Assembly (NCBI RefSeq): GCF_011007365.1
Contig: NZ_WFKM01000004.1
Location: 124,001 to 188,000 of the forward strand
Direction: 5' to 3'
From: Sphingobacterium sp. xlx-96
GTDB lineage: Bacteria > Bacteroidota > Bacteroidia > Sphingobacteriales > Sphingobacteriaceae
DNA length: 64,000 bases
The notes beneath the pieces are model-generated. The model was given only the letters and a program-made list of their open reading frames with translations, ran no database searches and had not been told where the DNA came from. This document shows positions 1 to 8,720 of the stretch, one piece after another (the stretch's first letter is position 1; the number at the start of each line of letters is the position of its first letter). The translations under genes were made by a program, and so were the position numbers.

Positions 1-449
1 ATATCGGAACAGGAGGAAGATATGCTAGCTTTTTTGACCTTAATCCCAAAGCCCTCCGCGTAGACAAATACGATTGTCCGATCCTATCGGGCAAAGCTTC
101 CGCGGGAATTTTTGCAATTGATTTCATCAATCCCAACACTGGAATTGCAGTAGGTGGCGATTACCTATCCGATCAGGACAATAGCAATAGTATACTTTTG
201 ACAAACGATGCAGGCAAAAACTGGGTCAGACCAAACACCCCTGTACAGGGCTACCGTTCCGATGTATGCTATATCACCGAAAAAATCGTACTGGCCACTG
301 GAACATCTGGCACAGACATTTCCTACGATGGGGGCATGAACTGGAAAAACATATCCCAGGATAGCTTTAACACCATTAGTAAAAGCCCTGACAGTAAAAC
401 CATATACTTAACGGGATCAAAAGGCAATATCTTCAGGCTAATTTTATAG
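1..449 (+). CDS. C-terminal part of a Ycf48-like/BNR-repeat beta-propeller protein (5' truncated)
   Basis: The reading frame is open from base 3 and ends with TAG at 447-449, so only about the last 148 residues are present; the true start lies before the window. Two Asp-box-like repeats are visible, TNDAGKNW and SYDGGMNW, matching the SxDxGxxW pattern of BNR/sialidase-type and Ycf48-like propellers. The intervening strands are rich in Gly, Ser and Thr. Bacteroidota proteins of this type are usually exported and often labelled 'oxidoreductase' without proof. The function is unknown here: a propeller scaffold or a glycan-binding role is possible. No catalytic residues can be judged from this fragment. 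A strong hairpin follows the stop. Confidence 0.75.
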   Translation, partial: IGTGGRYASFFDLNPKALRVDKYDCPILSGKASAGIFAIDFINPNTGIAVGGDYLSDQDNSNSILLTNDAGKNWVRPNTPVQGYRSDVCYITEKIVLATGTSGTDISYDGGMNWKNISQDSFNTISKSPDSKTIYLTGSKGNIFRLIL

Positions 450-460
450 CCTTTTAGCAT

Positions 461-506
461 AATATTTACCAGCTATTACTTTTTAAAACAACAGCTGGTA
501 AATATT
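461..506 (+). terminator. Hairpin terminator after the BNR-repeat gene
   Basis: AATATTTACCAGCT (461-474) is perfectly complementary to AGCTGGTAAATATT (493-506), giving a 14-bp stem with an 18-nt loop 12 bases after the stop codon. The U-tract is weak, so termination is inferred from position and stem strength. Confidence 0.55.
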
Positions 507-797
507 ACTTATATTCGATAAGTAGCCTAAGACAAGGTAGTAACTACAGTTATCCAAAAACACCTGAATCCGTGTTGAGTCCGAGTTGAATCCATGCATA
601 TCTTAGAGTCAGGTTGCTATTATCTTGAAAGGAATTCGCACACCGTTACCTTCTTAATACTTAATAGGCTCTTAATACTATCTATAACCTATCTACATAC
701 AAGGATCTTACCTTCCAGCCCCTTATTAAGAGGAAAACTACCCCATGTTCATTCATCCGCAAATTGTATATCTTCATTATATAAATAAAACAGCGAA
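507..797. other. Intergenic stretch without a supported gene
   Basis: This is AT-rich sequence between two hairpins. A 64-codon open frame at 594-788 (+) has composition and codon use unlike the neighbours, no recognisable domain and no promoter, so it is not called. Nothing else is seen. Confidence 0.5.
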
Positions 798-824
798 GCC
801 CCATACTATTGTCTAGTATAGGGC
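798..824 (-). terminator. Terminator of the BON/SH3 gene pair
   Basis: GCCCCATACTA (798-808) pairs with TAGTATAGGGC (814-824), with one G-U pair and a 5-nt loop. On the minus strand the hairpin is followed by a T-rich run (GCTGTTTTATTTAT), as expected for a terminator of the genes ending at 865. Confidence 0.6.
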
Positions 825-864
825 CTTTGCAAAATTAAAAACGGTAAATCTTTAAACTTATAAC

Positions 865-1287
865 CTATCCGATAGGCTCCAGATATTGCGCATAACAGTA
901 TCCCTCTTCCCCATCTTTCGTACGTACTAACCACCATTGGCTATTCGCTCTGCTGATCAAGGTAATAATCTCATCCTTTGCAGCTTTCCCTACAATAGGC
1001 TGGTCTGTTCCTGGTCCTTTACGTACATTGAGATTTGAGCTTTCAGTAATGACTCGAGCTTGTGTACCCGCTACCGCTGAAGACACATCCACATTCATAA
1101 CCACATCACCAGATAAAAAATTAGGATCTATCTGATTATAGATATCCCATAGTTTATTTTTGACATCGGCATTCGGAGCTGTACCTCTTATTTGTAAAAC
1201 GCCATCCTGTTCTGCCATCTGCAAATCACTGATACCTGATGCATTAGCGGTATCAATCAAAACTTTATATTTATTTAGTAAAGACAT
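865..1287 (-). CDS. BON-like plus bacterial SH3-domain protein
   Basis: This is a 140-residue protein if it starts at the ATG at 1285-1287 (MSLLNKYKVL). An upstream in-frame ATG at 1320 would overlap the preceding gene and adds residues unlike the family, so it was not used. Roughly residues 1-75 resemble a BON/LysM-associated fold (DLQMAEQDGVLQIRGTAP). Residues 80-140 form a bacterial SH3 domain (LNVRKGPGTDQPIVGKA... WWLVRTKDGEEGYCYAQYL). It has no signal peptide of its own. It follows the BON-domain lipoprotein by 22 bases and probably shares its transcript. The pair likely works at the cell envelope, with peptidoglycan or osmotic-stress functions as known for BON proteins; the exact role is unknown. 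Confidence 0.8.
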   Translation of the reverse strand: MSLLNKYKVLIDTANASGISDLQMAEQDGVLQIRGTAPNADVKNKLWDIYNQIDPNFLSGDVVMNVDVSSAVAGTQARVITESSNLNVRKGPGTDQPIVGKAAKDEIITLISRANSQWWLVRTKDGEEGYCYAQYLEPIG

Positions 1288-1309
1288 ATTTTCTTTTGTT
1301 TTAAAATCA

Positions 1310-1801
1310 CTATTTAACAACTAACGCCGACATATCCACTTTTTTAGGATTCAAGGCATCCAACGATTGCTTCAAAACCATAACCCGCGCCTGCTCCAAT
1401 GTACCTGTAACCGTAATCACACCACCTGCTACTGTAGCTTTTACCGTTGGAAAATCTTTTGTTGCGTCCACAATCTTAGCGGTCAGGTCTGCATCATTGG
1501 TATTGATTTCTATAGGAGCCTGTACCGTAATATTATTGACTACAGATTTAACTCCCTTAGCATCCGCCGCCTTAGCCGAGTTTTCTAATGCCATTCGCTC
1601 ATCTTCTGAGCCTACTGTACCTGTCAGGGTAACTACACCATCCTTGACATCAACCATAACCCCCGGACTTGCACTAACTGCCGTTTCTACCTTTGCTTTT
1701 AAATCCGCATCCGATATCTTGGATTTACAAGAGATTGTCCCTAAGGCAACTACCCCAGCCACCAGGAACATGGATAATACTTTTCTTAAACTCATAATCA
1801 T
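1310..1801 (-). CDS. Lipoprotein with two BON domains
   Basis: This 163-residue protein starts with a lipoprotein signal peptide (LSMFLVAGVVALGTISC, lipobox cysteine near residue 25). Two BON domains follow: residues about 30-95 (ADLKAKVETAVSASPGVMVDV... GVVTLTGTVGSEDER) and about 102-160 (DADLTAKIVDATKDFPTVKATV... GVITVTGTLEQAR). Each carries the family's central glycine in a V[TV]xTGTV context. It is predicted to be anchored in the outer membrane or periplasm. BON proteins such as OsmY and DolP bind phospholipid and contribute to envelope stress tolerance; a similar role here is inference. The start may be the first ATG or the one two codons later. It is the first gene of a two-gene unit with the SH3 protein. 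Confidence 0.85.
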   Translation of the reverse strand: MIMSLRKVLSMFLVAGVVALGTISCKSKISDADLKAKVETAVSASPGVMVDVKDGVVTLTGTVGSEDERMALENSAKAADAKGVKSVVNNITVQAPIEINTNDADLTAKIVDATKDFPTVKATVAGGVITVTGTLEQARVMVLKQSLDALNPKKVDMSALVVK

Positions 1802-1943
1802 GTTGTTTTTTAAATTTCAATAAAAAAACAGTTAAGCACTGTATTTGTTTTGGGGAGAGGTTTATTTTTTTCGACAGGATTAAGAACACAAAACATACCG
1901 TATATTAGCAGAACAGTTACCCATATAGCCCAAACAACAAAAA

Positions 1944-2357
1944 ATGGTATTTAAGTCGAAAATAAGCAAAGGATTACTTCTGTTGGTTGTGGTCGCTATC
2001 CTGATCGCACCGGGTATTATGCTATATCACCGTACACACCTATGGGAGGCTGCAATACTTTTAGTACTAACTTCCATAATATGTCTTCCTACCCTGCTCA
2101 ACACGCACTATACCATTGAAGAAAATATATTAAAAATCAGGAGCGGTCTACTTTATAAAAAAAATATCCCAATAGACAGCGTCCGAAAAATCGTAGAGAC
2201 CAACAATATGGTCAGTTCACCAGCTGCATCCCTTGATCGATTGGAAATTTTCTACAACAGCTTTGATTCTGTCCTGATATCGCCAAAGGAAAAAGTCGGC
2301 TTTATCGGTACCATTCAAGACATCAATCCAAAGATCGAGGTTGTGTACAAGACCTAA
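1944..2357 (+). CDS. Small membrane protein with bacterial PH-like domain (DUF1200 type)
   Basis: This protein has 137 residues. Two hydrophobic segments (about residues 10-27 and 33-52, GLLLLVVVAILIAPGIML and LWEAAILLVLTSIICL) are followed by a cytoplasmic PH-like domain. The motif IPIDSVRKI, then SPAASLDRLEIFY and VLISPKEKVGFI, is typical of the DUF1200/bPH family. The function of the family is unknown; it is often a membrane accessory. Its 3' end overlaps the 3' end of the convergent S24 regulator by 35 bp, so the two genes' tails are read from both strands. Confidence 0.8.
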   Translation: MVFKSKISKGLLLLVVVAILIAPGIMLYHRTHLWEAAILLVLTSIICLPTLLNTHYTIEENILKIRSGLLYKKNIPIDSVRKIVETNNMVSSPAASLDRLEIFYNSFDSVLISPKEKVGFIGTIQDINPKIEVVYKT

Positions 2358-3144
2358 CATGCCTTTCCAGATCTTTTATTGCGGCCATGACCATCGATAA
2401 GTCCGATTGTCCATCCGGAAAAACACGCGTACTATAAGCATGAAATTTCCATACCTCCAATACCTCCTCCATAGCTACCGTATAGGGACGATATGCAGGA
2501 TTAAGCGACGACAGCAAAAACTGCCCCTCAGGAAGCCAGCTCACCAACTTGAATACAAAATCCTGCTGCCCTTTTAAAATCACAATACAAGGCGTACCCG
2601 CAGGAAGAGCCGTCCAATCCTCCACATAGCTCCCTGTAATATCACTTCCATCTGGAATCGGCAACATCGAATCACCTACAATAGGAAAAATACGATAGGT
2701 CCCCCCTTGTAGATGGGGCAACGAATATTTAGGCAAACCGGCTATAAACTCAGGATCTGCATAACTAGCTGCATACCCTGCCTTAGCCTTGACCGGTACA
2801 TATTCCACATGCTCATTATTACTTTTATCTACACTAATAGCCAATACCCGAAGATTCCCCCCTTTTATAAAAACATCATTGCCCGACTCCAACTCTCTCA
2901 GTTTTAATTCGCCCAATAGCGGAAGGTTAACCTTGAGCAAGGTATCTATACTTACAGCAAAAAAATTAGAGAAATTCAGATAATCCTCCGGCTGAGGCGC
3001 CTTGGTATTCCCCGCCTCAATAGAAGCTAACTTGGCTCTTGTCAATCCCAATTTCTCTGCTGCTGCTTCCTGACTCAATCCCTGTCGTGTCCGAAGGAAT
3101 TTAATATTAGACGCAAAAAATATTTTTTGATTTACCGACTTCAT
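2323..3144 (-). CDS. LexA-like XRE/S24 autoproteolytic repressor of the mutasome
   Basis: This 273-residue protein combines an XRE helix-turn-helix (residues about 13-70; QGLSQEAAAEKLGLTRAKLASIE) with a C-terminal S24 protease domain. Ser159 in VGDSM and Lys199 in FVFKL form the expected catalytic dyad, and Ala122-Gly123 lies where LexA, UmuD and CI are cut. The protein therefore has everything needed for RecA-stimulated self-cleavage. It is divergent from imuA-imuB-dnaE2 with two matching palindromic operators between them. One operator ends directly before its own start codon, so autorepression is likely. The role as damage-responsive repressor of the cassette is inference from domain content, gene order and operators. 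Its 3' end overlaps the convergent PH-domain gene. Confidence 0.88.
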   Translation of the reverse strand: MKSVNQKIFFASNIKFLRTRQGLSQEAAAEKLGLTRAKLASIEAGNTKAPQPEDYLNFSNFFAVSIDTLLKVNLPLLGELKLRELESGNDVFIKGGNLRVLAISVDKSNNEHVEYVPVKAKAGYAASYADPEFIAGLPKYSLPHLQGGTYRIFPIVGDSMLPIPDGSDITGSYVEDWTALPAGTPCIVILKGQQDFVFKLVSWLPEGQFLLSSLNPAYRPYTVAMEEVLEVWKFHAYSTRVFPDGQSDLSMVMAAIKDLERHVRSCTQPRSLD

Positions 3145-3145
3145 T

Positions 3146-3162
3146 TGTTATTATAGATAACA
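3146..3162. promoter_or_regulatory. Operator 1 of the S24 repressor
   Basis: TGTTAT-N5-ATAACA, with spacer TATAG. It lies 1 base upstream of the repressor ATG (3142-3144), inside its 5' leader. It shares both half sites with operator 2; the centres are 23 bp apart, about two helical turns. Confidence 0.65.
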
Positions 3163-3168
3163 CTATTT

Positions 3169-3185
3169 TGTTATTATTAATAACA
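3169..3185. promoter_or_regulatory. Operator 2 of the S24 repressor
   Basis: TGTTAT-N5-ATAACA, with spacer TATTA, making a perfect 17-bp palindrome. It overlaps the -7 box and the predicted start point of the repressor promoter. It also covers the region where a rightward imuA promoter must lie. The architecture is right for joint repression of both directions. Confidence 0.7.
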
Positions 3186-3214
3186 AAAATAAATAAACAA
3201 TGCGATAGATACAA
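3184..3214 (-). promoter_or_regulatory. Promoter of the S24 repressor gene
   Basis: On the minus strand TTG (3212-3214), a 20-bp spacer and TATTTTTG (3184-3191) match the Bacteroidota -33/-7 consensus. Transcription would begin near 3178, inside operator 2. Confidence 0.55.
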
Positions 3215-3230
3215 AAATGAATTAAATACG

Positions 3231-3237
3231 AAGGGGG
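3231..3237 (+). promoter_or_regulatory. G-rich ribosome binding site of imuA
   Basis: AAGGGGG sits 6 bases before the imuA ATG (3244). A clear Shine-Dalgarno-like run is unusual among the genes of this window, most of which have none. Confidence 0.4.
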
Positions 3238-3243
3238 TAGCAT

Positions 3244-3987
3244 ATGGAAGGGACAGCAAAACAAGAGGTAATAAGACAGCTTCAAGAAAAGATTCTAAAA
3301 TTAGAAGGTTTTAAACCCCATACGGGGATATTAAACCGTATTGACTTTGGTTTGGCCGACATAGAATACGCCTTTCCATTCGGAACATTCCCTACAGCCG
3401 CAGTACACGAGTTCATCAGTCTTACTGCAATTCATGCCACCGCAACCAATGGCTTTATTGCCAATATAGTTGCCAAGCTAATGCACGCGGGCAATTTCTG
3501 TCTCTGGATCAGCACCAAACGCAGCCTGTCTCCTATTGGCTTAACCCATTTCGGAATAGCCCCACATCAAGTCATCTTTGTAGATATCGCACAGGACAAA
3601 GACGCCTTATGGGTAATGGAGCAAGCCCTCAAATGTAACGCATTAGCAGCCGTAGTCGCAGAAATGGAAGAAGTAAGCTTTTCCGAATCCCAACGATTAC
3701 AGCTTGCCGTAGAGAAAAGCAATGTTACAGGCTTCTTACACCGAAGACGCCCTCGTCATGAAAACACCTTGGCTTGCGTATCCCGATGGAAAATACGCTC
3801 CATCGCCAGCCGTCTTCCAGATGACTTACCTGGGGTAGGTTACCCCACCTGGGAGGTCTCTCTAGAGAAAGTCCGCAACGGCCGACCTGGAAAATGGCAG
3901 GTAAGCTGGCAAAACAATCGACTGATACATCTATCAAAAGAGACAATTCCAACGACAGCACGACCAAACCACGAACAATATGCCTAG
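3244..3987 (+). CDS. imuA: ImuA-like protein of the translesion mutasome
   Basis: This 247-residue protein is placed as the Bacteroidota ImuA relative by its RecA-like segments (VHEFISLTA, NFCLWISTKRSLSPIGLTHFG, LWVMEQALKCNALAAVVAEMEE) and its place before imuB and dnaE2. The position of the RecA P-loop carries no GxxxxGK[ST], so ATP binding is doubtful. Known ImuA proteins are needed for ImuB/DnaE2-dependent damage mutagenesis, probably as an accessory or RecA-interacting factor. The 3' end overlaps the start of imuB by 8 bases, indicating translational coupling. The operon is preceded by two palindromic operators shared with the divergent S24 repressor. Confidence 0.82.
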   Translation: MEGTAKQEVIRQLQEKILKLEGFKPHTGILNRIDFGLADIEYAFPFGTFPTAAVHEFISLTAIHATATNGFIANIVAKLMHAGNFCLWISTKRSLSPIGLTHFGIAPHQVIFVDIAQDKDALWVMEQALKCNALAAVVAEMEEVSFSESQRLQLAVEKSNVTGFLHRRRPRHENTLACVSRWKIRSIASRLPDDLPGVGYPTWEVSLEKVRNGRPGKWQVSWQNNRLIHLSKETIPTTARPNHEQYA

Positions 3988-5473
3988 ACGTTATATGTGT
4001 ATCTGGCTTCCGTTCTTCGGAACCGATCGAGCAGAGAAAGAACAGCCTGAACGAAGGAAAGCCCCGTTTGTACTCACCCTTTCCCAAAATGGCCGTGTAA
4101 AAATACAAGCAGCCAATAGGCCTGCACTACAGGAAGGAATATCCTGCGGCATGGTACTGGCCGATGCCCAAGCCATATTGCCCCAGCTGGAATCTGCAAT
4201 CTACGACACCAACAGCCTCAACCAAACACTACAGGCTCTTGGGGAATGGTGCATCCGTTTTGCCCCCATAGTAGAACTACAAGCTCCCGATGGCATTGTA
4301 CTCGATATATCGGGCTGTACACATCTCTGGGGAGGAGAAGAAAAATACGGCAATCACATTATCGACAGGATCGCTCAAGGAGGTTATCAGGCTCAGGCAG
4401 CAATTGCCGATACCATAGGTGCTGCCTGGGCGGTAGCCCGGCATACCACCCGGCTTAGTATAATCCCTAAGACACAACAGGCACAGGCCCTATCCGGACT
4501 GCCTCCAGCTGCACTCCGGATCTCCCTACAGATACAGCAACGCCTCCATAAATTAGGCTTTCGTTATATCGAAGAGTTTATGCACATCCCCAAAAGCACA
4601 TTAAGACGGCGTTTTGGAGACGTACTTATCTGCCGATTAGGACAAGCATTAGGAACAGAACAGGAACACATCAACCCTATAGAACCCATACCGAGCTATC
4701 AGGAGCGATTATCCTGCTTAGAACCTATATCGACCAGCACAGGTATCCAAATAGCCTTAGAACAGCTCTTAACCACCTTGTGCGACAGACTGAGGAAAGA
4801 AGAAAAGGGACTTCGTCAAGCGATATTCAGGGGATACCGGATCGATGGCAACCTACAAACAATCCACATAGGTACAGGAAGAGCTTCCTCCAACCCCACC
4901 CACCTTTTCAAATTGTTTGACCTCAAAGTTCCCAACATAGAACCAGCTTTGGGTATAGAGCTGTTTGTTTTGGAAGCCACCTTGGTAGAAAACAGCATCC
5001 TTCCACAGGAAGGTCTTTGGCAAACGAAAGGCGGGCAACCGGAAATTGCCGAATTGCTGGACAATATTGCAGCCAAGATAGGTTCTGGATCTATCCATCG
5101 CTTTCTACCTTCCGCTCACCACTGGCCTGAACGGACAATCGAGCCCACCTCATCCTTAGACACACAGCCCCAATCGGACTGGCCCAGCCATGCATTACGC
5201 CCCTTACACCTACTGGCACATCCCGAACCTATCGAGGTCATGGTTCCCCTTCCCGATTACCCACCGGCGCTCTTTAGGCACCGTAAAAAGATATATAAGC
5301 TTGTCAAAGCGGATGGGCCCGAGCGCATCGAGCAGGAATGGTGGATCAGCGACGAACAACCAAGGGATTACTACCGTGTGGAAGATGAAAAAGGAGCTAG
5401 ATACTGGCTATTCCGCTGCGGATATTACGGGCAAGGGGATCCAAAATGGTTCCTTCATGGTTATTTTACATAA
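3980..5473 (+). CDS. imuB: ImuB, catalytically inactive Y-family polymerase homologue
   Basis: This 497-residue protein belongs to the DinB/UmuC superfamily. Residues 1-230 keep the palm/finger architecture, including the ImuB signature LDISGCTHLWGGEE near residue 110. The acidic residues used by Pol IV for metal binding are absent: the N-terminal DxD strand is replaced by MCIWLPFF, and the SxDE motif by the signature above. This fits ImuB as a non-catalytic adaptor linking the sliding clamp, ImuA and DnaE2. The little-finger-like part covers about 235-350 and is followed by an ImuB-specific tail. It overlaps imuA by 8 bases, and dnaE2 starts 5 bases after its stop. Confidence 0.88.
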   Translation: MPRRYMCIWLPFFGTDRAEKEQPERRKAPFVLTLSQNGRVKIQAANRPALQEGISCGMVLADAQAILPQLESAIYDTNSLNQTLQALGEWCIRFAPIVELQAPDGIVLDISGCTHLWGGEEKYGNHIIDRIAQGGYQAQAAIADTIGAAWAVARHTTRLSIIPKTQQAQALSGLPPAALRISLQIQQRLHKLGFRYIEEFMHIPKSTLRRRFGDVLICRLGQALGTEQEHINPIEPIPSYQERLSCLEPISTSTGIQIALEQLLTTLCDRLRKEEKGLRQAIFRGYRIDGNLQTIHIGTGRASSNPTHLFKLFDLKVPNIEPALGIELFVLEATLVENSILPQEGLWQTKGGQPEIAELLDNIAAKIGSGSIHRFLPSAHHWPERTIEPTSSLDTQPQSDWPSHALRPLHLLAHPEPIEVMVPLPDYPPALFRHRKKIYKLVKADGPERIEQEWWISDEQPRDYYRVEDEKGARYWLFRCGYYGQGDPKWFLHGYFT

Positions 5474-5478
5474 ACACA

Positions 5479-8400
5479 ATGGAATACGCAGAACTACAAA
5501 CCACCAGCAACTTTTCTTTTTTACGGGGAGGTTCACATCCCGAAGAGTTGGTCGAACAAGCGGTACAGCTCGGTTACAAAGCGATTGCCATAACCGATCG
5601 CAATACCCTTGCCGGAATCGTACGTGCCCATCGTGCAGCACGGGAAAAGGATATCCATTTTATCCCGGCCTGCAGGCTCGATCTACTCGACGGTCCCAGT
5701 TTACTAGCCTATCCCACCAACATAAAAGCCTACAGTAATCTTTCCACTCTACTCACAACAGGTAATCTTCGTGCTGAAAAAGGAGAGTGTCACCTCTATA
5801 GCGCAGATGTGTTCCGCTATGCTGCAGGTATACAATTCATCATCCTACCACCAAAAACGCTAAACGAGGCCTTTGACTTTGAACCTGAATTCAGCCTGAT
5901 GCTAAAGCAGTACCAAGAGCACCTGCGTGGCATGATTTACCTAGGCGCGTCTTTTCTTTACAATGGAGACGACCACAAAAAACTATTTCGGTTAAACCAG
6001 CTATCGGAAGAACTGAACATCCCCATCGTCGCCCTCAATGACGTACACTACCACAATTCCGAGCGTCGTGAACTTCAGGACGTACTGACCTGCGTGAGGG
6101 AAAAATGCACCATCCACACAGCAGGCTACCGTCTACACGCGCATGCCGAACGCTACCTCAAACCGATAGACGAAATGCACCGCCTGTTTCGCAACTACCC
6201 ACAGGCCATCCACAATACGCTAAAAATTGTACAAGCATGCCGATTTTCATTGGACGAACTGAAATACGTCTATCCGCAAGAGATTACCACCGAAGGAAGA
6301 ACACCACAGGAAGAACTGGTGTATCAAACCTGGAAAGGTGCTGACCGACAATTCGACGGGGATATACCCGAAAAGATCAAAGCAACGATAGAGATGGAAC
6401 TCGAGTTCATAGCCCGAAAGAATTACGCCTCGTACTTCCTGACCGTATACGATCTGGTACGTTTTGCACGCGAACGGGAGATCCTATGCCAAGGACGCGG
6501 ATCCGCAGCCAACTCGACCGTATGTTACTGCCTGGGCATCACTTCGGTGAATCCCAAAAACATAAATCTCTTATTTGCCCGATTTATGTCGGACGCACGG
6601 GACGAACCACCTGATATTGATGTCGATTTTGAACACGAACGTCGGGAAGAAGTCATGCAATACGTCTACAACAAATACGGACGCCACCGCTCGGGTATCG
6701 TAGCCACGGTAACCCAAGTGCATTGGAAGGGGGCCATCCGGGATATCGGTAAGGCCATGGGACTCTCGGTGGATGCTGTAGACCATCTGGCCAAGTCCAA
6801 GTACGAACTGACGGAAGAATGGCTCAACGGACAGGAACTGACCTCACAAGGATTCAGCGCAAAGGATCCATTCCTGCGAAAGGTGCTCGAACTCACCGAA
6901 ACCTACATCGGATTCCCCCGGCAGCTCGGGCAGCACACAGGCGGTTTTGTCATCACCCAAAACAACCTGGCCGAACTCTGCCCTATCCTGAATGCCCGGA
7001 TGGAAGACCGAACCAACATCGAGTGGAACAAGGACGACATCGAAGCCCTGGGGTTCCTCAAAGTAGACGTACTCGCCTTGGGCATGCTCACCTGCATCCG
7101 TAAAGGATTTGATCTGGTCAGACAGCATTACGGGCGAGAGATGACCTTAGCCAACATACCTCAGGGAGATAAAGACGTGTATGAAATGATTAGCCACGCC
7201 GACACATTGGGAGTCTTCCAAATTGAAAGCCGTGCGCAGATGTCCATGTTGCCCCGACTGAAACCAAAGGAATTCTATGATCTGGTTATCGAAGTCGCCA
7301 TTGTACGCCCGGGACCGATCCAAGGTGACATGGTACACCCCTACCTGAGAAGAAGAAATAAAGAAGAAGCAGAAGACTATCCTTCGCCCGAACTAGAAGC
7401 TATTCTGAAACGAACCTTAGGCGTCCCCCTGTTCCAAGAGCAGGCTATGGAGATCGCCATCGTCGCCGCAGGCTTCACACCTGCCCAGGCCGACGGGCTC
7501 CGTCGCAGCATGGCCACCTTCAAATCCAAAGGCAAGGTCGCCGAGTACGAACGCATGCTCGTGGAGGGAATGGTCAACAACGACTATAAAGAAGAATTTG
7601 CCAGACGCGTCTTCCGCCAGTTGGAAGGCTTTGGAAGTTATGGCTTCCCTGAAAGCCATGCCGCCAGTTTTGCGTTGCTCGTATACGTTTCCTCCTACAT
7701 CAAATATCACTACCCTGATGTGTTCGCTGCCTCTTTGCTCAACAGCCAACCCATGGGCTTCTATTCTCCGGCACAAATCATCATCGATGCACGTAAGCAT
7801 GGGGTGCAGGTCAGACCTGTAGATATCAACCATTCCGAATGGGACAACACACTGGAAGAGCTAACGGGGCCGTATCACGCATTAAGACTCGGTCTAAGAC
7901 AAGTAAAAGGCTTAGACGAGGTAGGCGCTCATCTTTTAACAAAAGGCCGTCAGAAGGCTTATAAATCGGTCAATTCGGTATTCGAAGCTGGCGTCCCTTT
8001 AAGTGCGCTGGAAAAACTCAGCGATGCCGATGCTTTTCGTTCCATAGGTCTAGACCGAAGGCAGGCACTTTGGGAAGTCGCAGCTTTGGCAGACCATCCG
8101 ACGGGTGCGTTTACCGGACAACCCTCGAACAGCACTTTCGAAACCGAAGTAACGCTACCAACCCTGTCACCGATCGAACATGTCATGGCCGACTATGCGA
8201 GCACCACACTTTCGCTCAAGGCACACCCGGTCAGCTTTGCCCGAAAAAATCTGGACGCCCTCCATGTCTCCCCTTCTGCCAAACTCAGCGACATGCGCGA
8301 TGGCATGTGGATAAAAGTCTGCGGACTGATTACGGTACGCCAGCGACCGGGTACCTCCAAAGGCGTCCTCTTCATAACGATCGAGGACGAGACCGGTTTT

Positions 8401-8682
8401 TCAAACCTCGTGGTATGGGCAAAGACTTTTGAGACCTATCGCAAAGTCATCTTACAATCCCAACTGCTACTCGTCACCGGCAAACTTCAGATCGAAGGCG
8501 AGGTCATCCATGTCGTCGTAGAATCCTGTCACAACATGAATCATCTCTTAGCGATAAAAACCCGAAGCCGCGACATAGGCTCCATCCAGAAATCAACTTC
8601 GACCAACGAAAAAAAAGCTACGGATAAAATCAGCACAAGTGGAATCCAAGGAGAGCTATTCCCATCAAGAGATTTTAAGTGA
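5479..8682 (+). CDS. dnaE2: Error-prone DNA polymerase III alpha-type subunit DnaE2 (ImuC)
   Basis: This C-family polymerase has 1067 residues. The start at ATG 5479 gives MEYAELQTTSNFSFLRGG, the conserved N-terminus; an in-frame ATG at 5446 lies inside imuB and is rejected. An N-terminal PHP domain (about 1-210) is followed by palm and fingers with PDIDVDFE (about 378-385) carrying the catalytic aspartates, and an OB-fold near 930-1000 (MWIKVCGLITVRQRPG... FITIEDETGF). The length matches DnaE2 rather than replicative DnaE. It performs translesion synthesis with ImuA and ImuB and is the last gene of the cassette. A promoter and small RNA candidate begin 39 bases after its stop. Confidence 0.93.
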   Translation: MEYAELQTTSNFSFLRGGSHPEELVEQAVQLGYKAIAITDRNTLAGIVRAHRAAREKDIHFIPACRLDLLDGPSLLAYPTNIKAYSNLSTLLTTGNLRAEKGECHLYSADVFRYAAGIQFIILPPKTLNEAFDFEPEFSLMLKQYQEHLRGMIYLGASFLYNGDDHKKLFRLNQLSEELNIPIVALNDVHYHNSERRELQDVLTCVREKCTIHTAGYRLHAHAERYLKPIDEMHRLFRNYPQAIHNTLKIVQACRFSLDELKYVYPQEITTEGRTPQEELVYQTWKGADRQFDGDIPEKIKATIEMELEFIARKNYASYFLTVYDLVRFAREREILCQGRGSAANSTVCYCLGITSVNPKNINLLFARFMSDARDEPPDIDVDFEHERREEVMQYVYNKYGRHRSGIVATVTQVHWKGAIRDIGKAMGLSVDAVDHLAKSKYELTEEWLNGQELTSQGFSAKDPFLRKVLELTETYIGFPRQLGQHTGGFVITQNNLAELCPILNARMEDRTNIEWNKDDIEALGFLKVDVLALGMLTCIRKGFDLVRQHYGREMTLANIPQGDKDVYEMISHADTLGVFQIESRAQMSMLPRLKPKEFYDLVIEVAIVRPGPIQGDMVHPYLRRRNKEEAEDYPSPELEAILKRTLGVPLFQEQAMEIAIVAAGFTPAQADGLRRSMATFKSKGKVAEYERMLVEGMVNNDYKEEFARRVFRQLEGFGSYGFPESHAASFALLVYVSSYIKYHYPDVFAASLLNSQPMGFYSPAQIIIDARKHGVQVRPVDINHSEWDNTLEELTGPYHALRLGLRQVKGLDEVGAHLLTKGRQKAYKSVNSVFEAGVPLSALEKLSDADAFRSIGLDRRQALWEVAALADHPTGAFTGQPSNSTFETEVTLPTLSPIEHVMADYASTTLSLKAHPVSFARKNLDALHVSPSAKLSDMRDGMWIKVCGLITVRQRPGTSKGVLFITIEDETGFSNLVVWAKTFETYRKVILQSQLLLVTGKLQIEGEVIHVVVESCHNMNHLLAIKTRSRDIGSIQKSTSTNEKKATDKISTSGIQGELFPSRDFK

Positions 8683-8720
8683 TCCGTAAAAACATATTAT
8701 TAAAAAAAATTAAAAAAGAC

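Noticed and set aside
594..788. 64-codon open frame with ATG on the plus strand
   Set aside because: The product has no domain, signal or membrane pattern. Its composition fits random translation of an AT-rich spacer, and no promoter precedes it.
798..837. CAAAATTA (830-837) as a minus-strand promoter making a short RNA with the hairpin at 798-824
   Set aside because: There is no -33 element, and the hairpin would begin at the transcript's first bases. It is better explained as the terminator of the BON/SH3 genes.
3980..5473. Calling this gene an active DNA polymerase IV (dinB)
   Set aside because: The metal-binding acidic motifs are missing and the ImuB signature is present, so it is treated as a non-catalytic ImuB.
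5446..5478. Upstream start for dnaE2 at ATG 5446
   Set aside because: It lies inside imuB, and the extra residues do not match the conserved DnaE2 N-terminus beginning MEYAELQTTSNFSFL.
7417..7833. 138-codon minus-strand frame inside dnaE2
   Set aside because: It lies wholly within a strongly conserved polymerase coding region and has no domain. It is an antisense shadow of codon bias.
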